From: Nitrospirota bacterium
GTDB lineage: Bacteria; Nitrospirota; JACRHJ01
Direction: 5' to 3'
NCBI GenBank assembly: GCA_021815285.1
Contig: JAKAHE010000066.1
Span: 1 to 10,034, forward strand
Length of the DNA stretch: 10,034 bases
How positions within the stretch are numbered: position 1 is the stretch's first letter; every line of letters starts with the position of its first letter. This document shows, piece after piece, positions 6,847-10,034 of the stretch. A program made the translations under genes and the position numbers. The notes under the pieces were generated by a model that worked only from the letters and a program-made list of their open reading frames with translations, was not told the DNA's origin and searched no databases.

Positions 6847-6871
6847 AAAAACGCTGCCTTTTTGGTAAAGT
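6843..6871 (+). promoter_or_regulatory. Candidate promoter of the SurA/PpiD-like gene
   Basis: TTGAAA (6843-6848, 5 of 6 to consensus, overlapping the moaC stop), 17-bp spacer, then TAAAGT (6866-6871, 4 of 6). The predicted start near 6878 coincides with the first base of the hairpin at 6878-6897, so the transcript would begin with a 5' stem-loop. Confidence 0.4.
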
Positions 6872-6877
6872 CGCTGG

Positions 6878-6897
6878 ATTCCCGCTTCCGCGGGAAT
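6878..6897. repeat. Perfect hairpin resembling a dispersed ATTCCCGC...GCGGGAAT element
   Basis: ATTCCCGC (6878-6885) and GCGGGAAT (6890-6897) form a perfect 8-bp stem with loop TTCC, preceded by CTGG. This matches the general form of short dispersed repeats (CTGGATTCCCGC...GCGGGAATGAC and Neisseria dRS3, ATTCCC-N8-GGGAAT) seen in many proteobacterial and related genomes. The usual GAC after GGGAAT is replaced by AAA. There is no T-run on either side, so it is not a standard terminator. It could protect the 5' end of the next mRNA. Confidence 0.7.
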
Positions 6898-6920
6898 AAA
6901 ACTTTATTTAAGGAGTCGTT

Positions 6921-7637
6921 ATGATAGAGTTCATACACAGGCATCCGATAATCATCAAGGCCCTTCTCACGATTGTCACCTTAACGTTTATCATAACGGG
7001 CGGGTACATGCTCGGACGGCAGGCGGTTGTGGAATACGCCGCAAAGGTGGGGGACCAGACAATAACCATGCCGCAGTACCAGGACGCCCTGTACAGGGCG
7101 CAGGAGATTTATCGTAACCTCTACAAGGGGAATATCCCCGACAACATAGCGAAGCAACTGGGCATGAATACAATCAGGGGCATGGTGGACGGAAAGCTCC
7201 TCCTGGCGGAGGCGAAAAAGGAAGGTCTTTCCGTATCAAACAAGGAGATTTCAGACGCCGTCATCCAGAACAGGTCTTTCCAGGACCAGAACGGCTCCTT
7301 CAGCAGGAAGCTCTATATCCAGGTTCTTCAGCAGAACGGCATGACGCCCGCGATATATGAACGGCGTCTCAGGGACGATATGCTTACGGAGAAGCTCCGG
7401 GATATGGTAAAGAGTTCTGTTTACGTCACGGAAGACGAGACCAGGGATTATTACAAGTCCCAGCTCGCCGTGCAGAACAAGCCATTCGACGAGAAGGACT
7501 TCCAGGCTCAGAAGAAGAACCTTTCAGGTATGCTGACGCTGGTAATGCAGGAGAAACAGGTGGAGTCGTTCATGGACGGCCTGAGGAAGCGCGCGAATAT
7601 AAAAGTCAATCCGTCAATACTCAGCGCGAACTCGTAA
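6921..7637 (+). CDS. Membrane-anchored SurA/PpiD-like periplasmic protein lacking a parvulin domain
   Basis: A 238-residue protein with a short positive N-terminus (His6, Arg7, His8, Lys13) and one membrane segment at about 9-31, most likely an uncleaved anchor with the rest in the periplasm. Residues about 36-165 look like a SurA/PpiD N-terminal chaperone domain: AAKVGDQTITMPQYQDALYR, IRGMVDGKLLLAEAKKEGLS, VSNKEISDAVIQNRSFQDQN, then YERRLRDDMLTEKLRDMVKS. Residues 185-231 (KPFDEKDFQAQKKNL...FMDGLRKRANIKVNP) resemble the extreme C-terminus of PpiD-type proteins. The parvulin PPIase module that normally lies between these parts is absent, so a holdase or chaperone role without prolyl isomerase activity is inferred. 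ATG 6921 has a strong AAGGAG with 5 nt spacing. The gene has its own candidate promoter and is probably separate from moaAC. It converges with the helicase gene. Confidence 0.75.
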   Translation: MIEFIHRHPIIIKALLTIVTLTFIITGGYMLGRQAVVEYAAKVGDQTITMPQYQDALYRAQEIYRNLYKGNIPDNIAKQLGMNTIRGMVDGKLLLAEAKKEGLSVSNKEISDAVIQNRSFQDQNGSFSRKLYIQVLQQNGMTPAIYERRLRDDMLTEKLRDMVKSSVYVTEDETRDYYKSQLAVQNKPFDEKDFQAQKKNLSGMLTLVMQEKQVESFMDGLRKRANIKVNPSILSANS

Positions 7638-7664
7638 AACACCCGTTAAAGCCTGGATTCAAGA

Positions 7665-7691
7665 TTAAAGCGTTCTGGAATAACGCATTAA
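7665..7691. terminator. Inverted repeat between convergent genes, possible bidirectional terminator
   Basis: TTAA-A-GCGTT (7665-7674) and AACGC-A-TTAA (7682-7691) pair as 9 bp with one A/A mismatch around the loop CTGGAAT. It lies in the 56-bp gap between the stops at 7637 (plus) and 7694 (minus), the expected place for a shared terminator. The stem is AT-rich at its base and no strong T-run follows on either strand, so termination efficiency is uncertain. Confidence 0.4.
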
Positions 7692-7693
7692 AA

Positions 7694-9859
7694 TTACGCC
7701 AACTTCAGGTGCGCCGCCTTCGCAAGGAGCTTCTTCTTCCCGACGCTTGCGAAAAGCACCGTCAGTTTCTGGTTTTCTCCCCTGCCCTCGGACTTCTCCA
7801 CTATTCCGCAGCCCCAGACAGGATGTCGCACCTGGCAACCGCTTTTGAACGGGCTGGGAGCTGTCGTCCTCGTCTCCGAGGCGCACTGCACAACCGCCGG
7901 CGTATGGGATTCCGTCTGCTTCCTCGAAATACCTATTTCACGCAGACGGATAAGCTCCGCCGGTATTTCTTCGAGGAACCGGGAGGGCCTGTTCGACTGT
8001 GTAAGACCGGCCAGCCGCCTTGTGACGGACGAAAGGAGATATAGTTTCTTCTTGGCCCGCGTCATCCCGACGTAAAGAAGCCTGCGTTCCTCTTCCATCT
8101 CCCGCTCGTCGGATTTCGACTGCGCGTGCGGGATAAGCCCCTCCTCCATGCCGGCGATAAACACCACCGGAAACTCCAGGCCCTTGGAGAGGTGCAGGGT
8201 CATAAGCGTTACGGCCTGGCTGGAGGTTTTCTGATTGTCCCAGTCCGTAATCAGCGACACCTGGGCAAGATAGGCGTCGAGGGAGGCGTCCTCCGTTTCC
8301 TCTTCGAAACGCCCGACGGACGACAGAAGCTCCTTTATGTTGTCTATCCTGCCCTGGGACTCGACCCCAAGGCTCTCCCGCAGATGTTCTATGTATTTCG
8401 TCCTGGCTATTATCTTTTCGAGCAGGTATCCCGGGCCGCGCTCCGCCTTCATATCCACGAGTTCGGACAGCATCGCCAGAAACTCGCTTATCCTTCGCCT
8501 GGGACCTGCGCCCATGGACTCGTCTTCGGAGAGCCGCATGAGGTTTTCGACAAGCGGCAGGTTCTGGTGCGGCCCCGGCTCCATGGCCTTTTTCATGGTG
8601 GCCTCGCCGATTCCGCGCGGCGGGCAGTTCACGATGCGCTTTAAGCTTACGGAGTCCTTTGGATTGGAGACAACCTTCAGGTAAGTGATGAGGTCTTTTA
8701 TCTCCTTCCGGTCATAGAACTTCATGCCGCCGACGACGACATAAGGTATGCCCTCGCGGCGGAAGGATTCCTCAATCGTGCGGGACTGGGTATTCGTGCG
8801 ATACAGGACTGCGAAGTCCTTCAGGGAGCGGCCTTCTTTTACCTGCCTTGATATTTCTCTGGCTATGCAGGCGGCCTCCGCCTCCTCGTCTATCACCCGG
8901 ACGTGCTCAGCCTTCTCGCCGGAGCCGAGCTCCGTCCAGAGCTTCTTCGGGCGCCGTCCGGGGTTGTTGCATACCAAAGACCATGCGGCATCGAGGATCT
9001 TCTGGGTGGAGCGGTAATTCTGCTCAAGCTTTATGACCCTGGCTTCGGGATAATCCTTCTCGAACTCCAGTATGTTCCTGATGTCCGCGCCGCGCCAACC
9101 GTATATGGACTGGTCGTCGTCCCCGACGACGCAGACGTTTCTGCTCTTCCCGGCGAGGAGCTTTATAAGCCTGTACTGTGCGGCGTTTGTATCCTGGTAT
9201 TCGTCCACCATGATATACCTGAAGGTGTCCTGGTACTTGTTCAGCGCGCCCCGGTGCTTCTGCAGGAGCTGGACGGCCAGCATAAGGAGGTCGTCGAAGT
9301 CCAGCACTCCCGAAGTCTTCAGCCGCTCCTGGTATAGCTGGTAAATCTTTGCGACCTTCGACTCGAACCCGAACTGCTGCGCGCTTGCGGCGAACGCCTC
9401 CGGCGTGACGATTGAGCTCTTCAAAGAACTTATTTTGCCCGCCACCTCGCGCGGAGAGAAGAGCCTGTCACTTATCCCGAGGTCGTGCATGCAGGACTTT
9501 ACAAGCGAGAGCGAATCAGCCGCGTCCATGATGGTAAAATTCTTCGGATATCCCAGGAGACCTATGTCATCTCTCAGTATCCTCGCGCACGCGGAATGGA
9601 ATGTCGATACCCACATCCCCCTCGCGGAACGTCCGAGAAGTTCCTCCACGCGAGAGAGCATCTCCCGCGCAGCCTTGTTTGTGAAGGTTACCGCGAATAT
9701 CTCCCCAGGCCGCACCCCCATGTTGTTTATGAGATACGCTATCCTGTAGGTGATGGTTCTGGTCTTGCCGCTCCCGGCGCCCGCCAGAATAAGCAGGGGG
9801 CCTTCGCAACAGGTTACGGCCTCCCTCTGCTCTTTATTCAGGTCGCCCAAAGCCTTCAT
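7694..9859 (-). CDS. pcrA: PcrA/UvrD-type superfamily 1A DNA helicase
   Basis: A 721-residue ATP-dependent 3'-5' DNA helicase for nucleotide excision repair, replication restart and clearing of RNA polymerase or RecA. All helicase motifs are present: Q motif LNKEQREAV (7-15), Walker A AGAGSGKT (26-33), Ia VTFTNKAARE (58-67), II DEYQDT (219-224), III GDDDQSIYGWRGA (246-258), IV LEQNYRST (278-285), V TLMTLHLSKGLEF (551-563) and VI RLLYVGMTRAKK (593-604). Residues about 670-721 (GCQVRHPVWGCGIVE...KKKLLAKAAHLKL) form the Tudor-like C-terminal domain that binds RNA polymerase in PcrA/UvrD, which separates it from Rep. I chose ATG 9859 because the protein there begins MKALGDLNKEQ like relatives; the GTG at 9910 would add 17 unusual residues. 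The ribosome site is weak (AAGG, 11 nt upstream). It lies 97 nt downstream of glmS on the same strand. Confidence 0.95.
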   Translation of the reverse strand: MKALGDLNKEQREAVTCCEGPLLILAGAGSGKTRTITYRIAYLINNMGVRPGEIFAVTFTNKAAREMLSRVEELLGRSARGMWVSTFHSACARILRDDIGLLGYPKNFTIMDAADSLSLVKSCMHDLGISDRLFSPREVAGKISSLKSSIVTPEAFAASAQQFGFESKVAKIYQLYQERLKTSGVLDFDDLLMLAVQLLQKHRGALNKYQDTFRYIMVDEYQDTNAAQYRLIKLLAGKSRNVCVVGDDDQSIYGWRGADIRNILEFEKDYPEARVIKLEQNYRSTQKILDAAWSLVCNNPGRRPKKLWTELGSGEKAEHVRVIDEEAEAACIAREISRQVKEGRSLKDFAVLYRTNTQSRTIEESFRREGIPYVVVGGMKFYDRKEIKDLITYLKVVSNPKDSVSLKRIVNCPPRGIGEATMKKAMEPGPHQNLPLVENLMRLSEDESMGAGPRRRISEFLAMLSELVDMKAERGPGYLLEKIIARTKYIEHLRESLGVESQGRIDNIKELLSSVGRFEEETEDASLDAYLAQVSLITDWDNQKTSSQAVTLMTLHLSKGLEFPVVFIAGMEEGLIPHAQSKSDEREMEEERRLLYVGMTRAKKKLYLLSSVTRRLAGLTQSNRPSRFLEEIPAELIRLREIGISRKQTESHTPAVVQCASETRTTAPSPFKSGCQVRHPVWGCGIVEKSEGRGENQKLTVLFASVGKKKLLAKAAHLKLA

Positions 9860-9956
9860 AATAATGCCGCCCTTCTTTGTACGCCGAATTAAAATCCAGC
9901 CCCCACCCACGGCTTGCGCCGCTCACTCCCACGCAAGGAGGGGAGGGTAATATGAG

Positions 9957-10034
9957 CTATTCCACCGTAACGCTCTTTGCGAGGTTCCTGGGCTGGTCCA
10001 CGTCGCTTCCCCGCAGCACCGCGATAGGATACGC
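9957..10034 (-). CDS. glmS: Glutamine-fructose-6-phosphate aminotransferase, C-terminal end (partial)
   Basis: The last 25 codons and the TAG stop of a gene that continues beyond the right edge. The C-terminus reads AYPIAVLRGS followed by DVDQPRNLAKSVTVE, the highly conserved ending of GlmS, whose tail loop closes over the sugar-phosphate site of the isomerase domain. GlmS makes glucosamine-6-phosphate from fructose-6-phosphate and glutamine for peptidoglycan and lipopolysaccharide. No promoter is evident between this stop and the helicase gene, so the two may be cotranscribed. Confidence 0.93.
   Translation of the reverse strand, partial: AYPIAVLRGSDVDQPRNLAKSVTVE

Noticed and set aside
6847..6865. 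Rho-independent terminator after moaC (AAAAA...TTTTT)
   Set aside because: The possible stem is only five A-T pairs around a 7-nt loop, and the segment is better explained as the spacer of the candidate promoter.
9860..9910. Upstream GTG start for the helicase at 9910
   Set aside because: It adds 17 residues (MGGGWILIRRTKKGGII) not expected in the family, whose proteins begin close to the Q motif; ATG 9859 fits.
9910..9921. Small hairpin CGGC-TTGC-GCCG (GCAA loop on the minus strand) between glmS and pcrA
   Set aside because: Only a 4-bp stem with no adjacent T-run; too weak to call a terminator. No convincing promoter was seen in this 97-bp gap either.

Overview
The window is bacterial, GC-rich and gene-dense. 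ATA (Ile) and AGG (Arg) codons are frequent despite the high GC. Bacterial Shine-Dalgarno sites, sigma70-like promoters, a PcrA/UvrD helicase with an RNA-polymerase-binding tail and a GlmS C-terminus all point to a bacterium. The group-4-hydrogenase-type operon, a PpiD/SurA-like protein and a dispersed ATTCCCGC...GCGGGAAT hairpin suggest an anaerobic or facultative lineage such as Desulfobacterota (former Deltaproteobacteria) or Nitrospirota. That assignment is an inference, not proof.

Layout. Positions 1-5191, minus strand: a tightly packed operon of membrane subunits of a Hyf/Ehr-type (group 4 [NiFe]-hydrogenase-related) ion-pumping complex, transcribed hyfB, hyfC, hyfE, hyfF. The start of a fifth gene at the left edge appears frameshifted or interrupted after 23 codons. 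Positions 5192-5351: a 160-bp AT-rich divergent promoter region with a nested 30-bp inverted repeat between the candidate hyf and moaA promoters. Positions 5352-6846, plus strand: moaA-moaC, the two steps that make cyclic pyranopterin monophosphate for molybdenum or tungsten cofactor. Positions 6847-6920: a candidate promoter and a perfect hairpin ahead of the next gene. Positions 6921-7637, plus strand: a membrane-anchored SurA/PpiD-like protein without a parvulin domain. Positions 7638-7693: a convergent junction with an inverted repeat. Positions 7694-9859, minus strand: a PcrA/UvrD-type helicase. Positions 9957-10034, minus strand: the last 25 codons of glmS.

How they fit together. HyfB and HyfF are two antiporter-like subunits, HyfC is the NuoH-like anchor and HyfE is the NuoK-like subunit, so this is the membrane arm of a redox-driven H+ or Na+ pump. 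The catalytic and electron-transfer subunits must lie left of the window. The adjacent divergent moaAC pair would fit a complex that works with a molybdopterin enzyme such as formate dehydrogenase, as in formate hydrogenlyase, but nothing in the window proves that. The other genes (chaperone-like protein, helicase, glmS) look like ordinary housekeeping genes.

I found no CRISPR array, insertion sequence, tRNA, rRNA or clear foreign island. The most notable points are the broken gene at the left edge, the shared hyf/moa control region and the PPIase-less PpiD-like protein.
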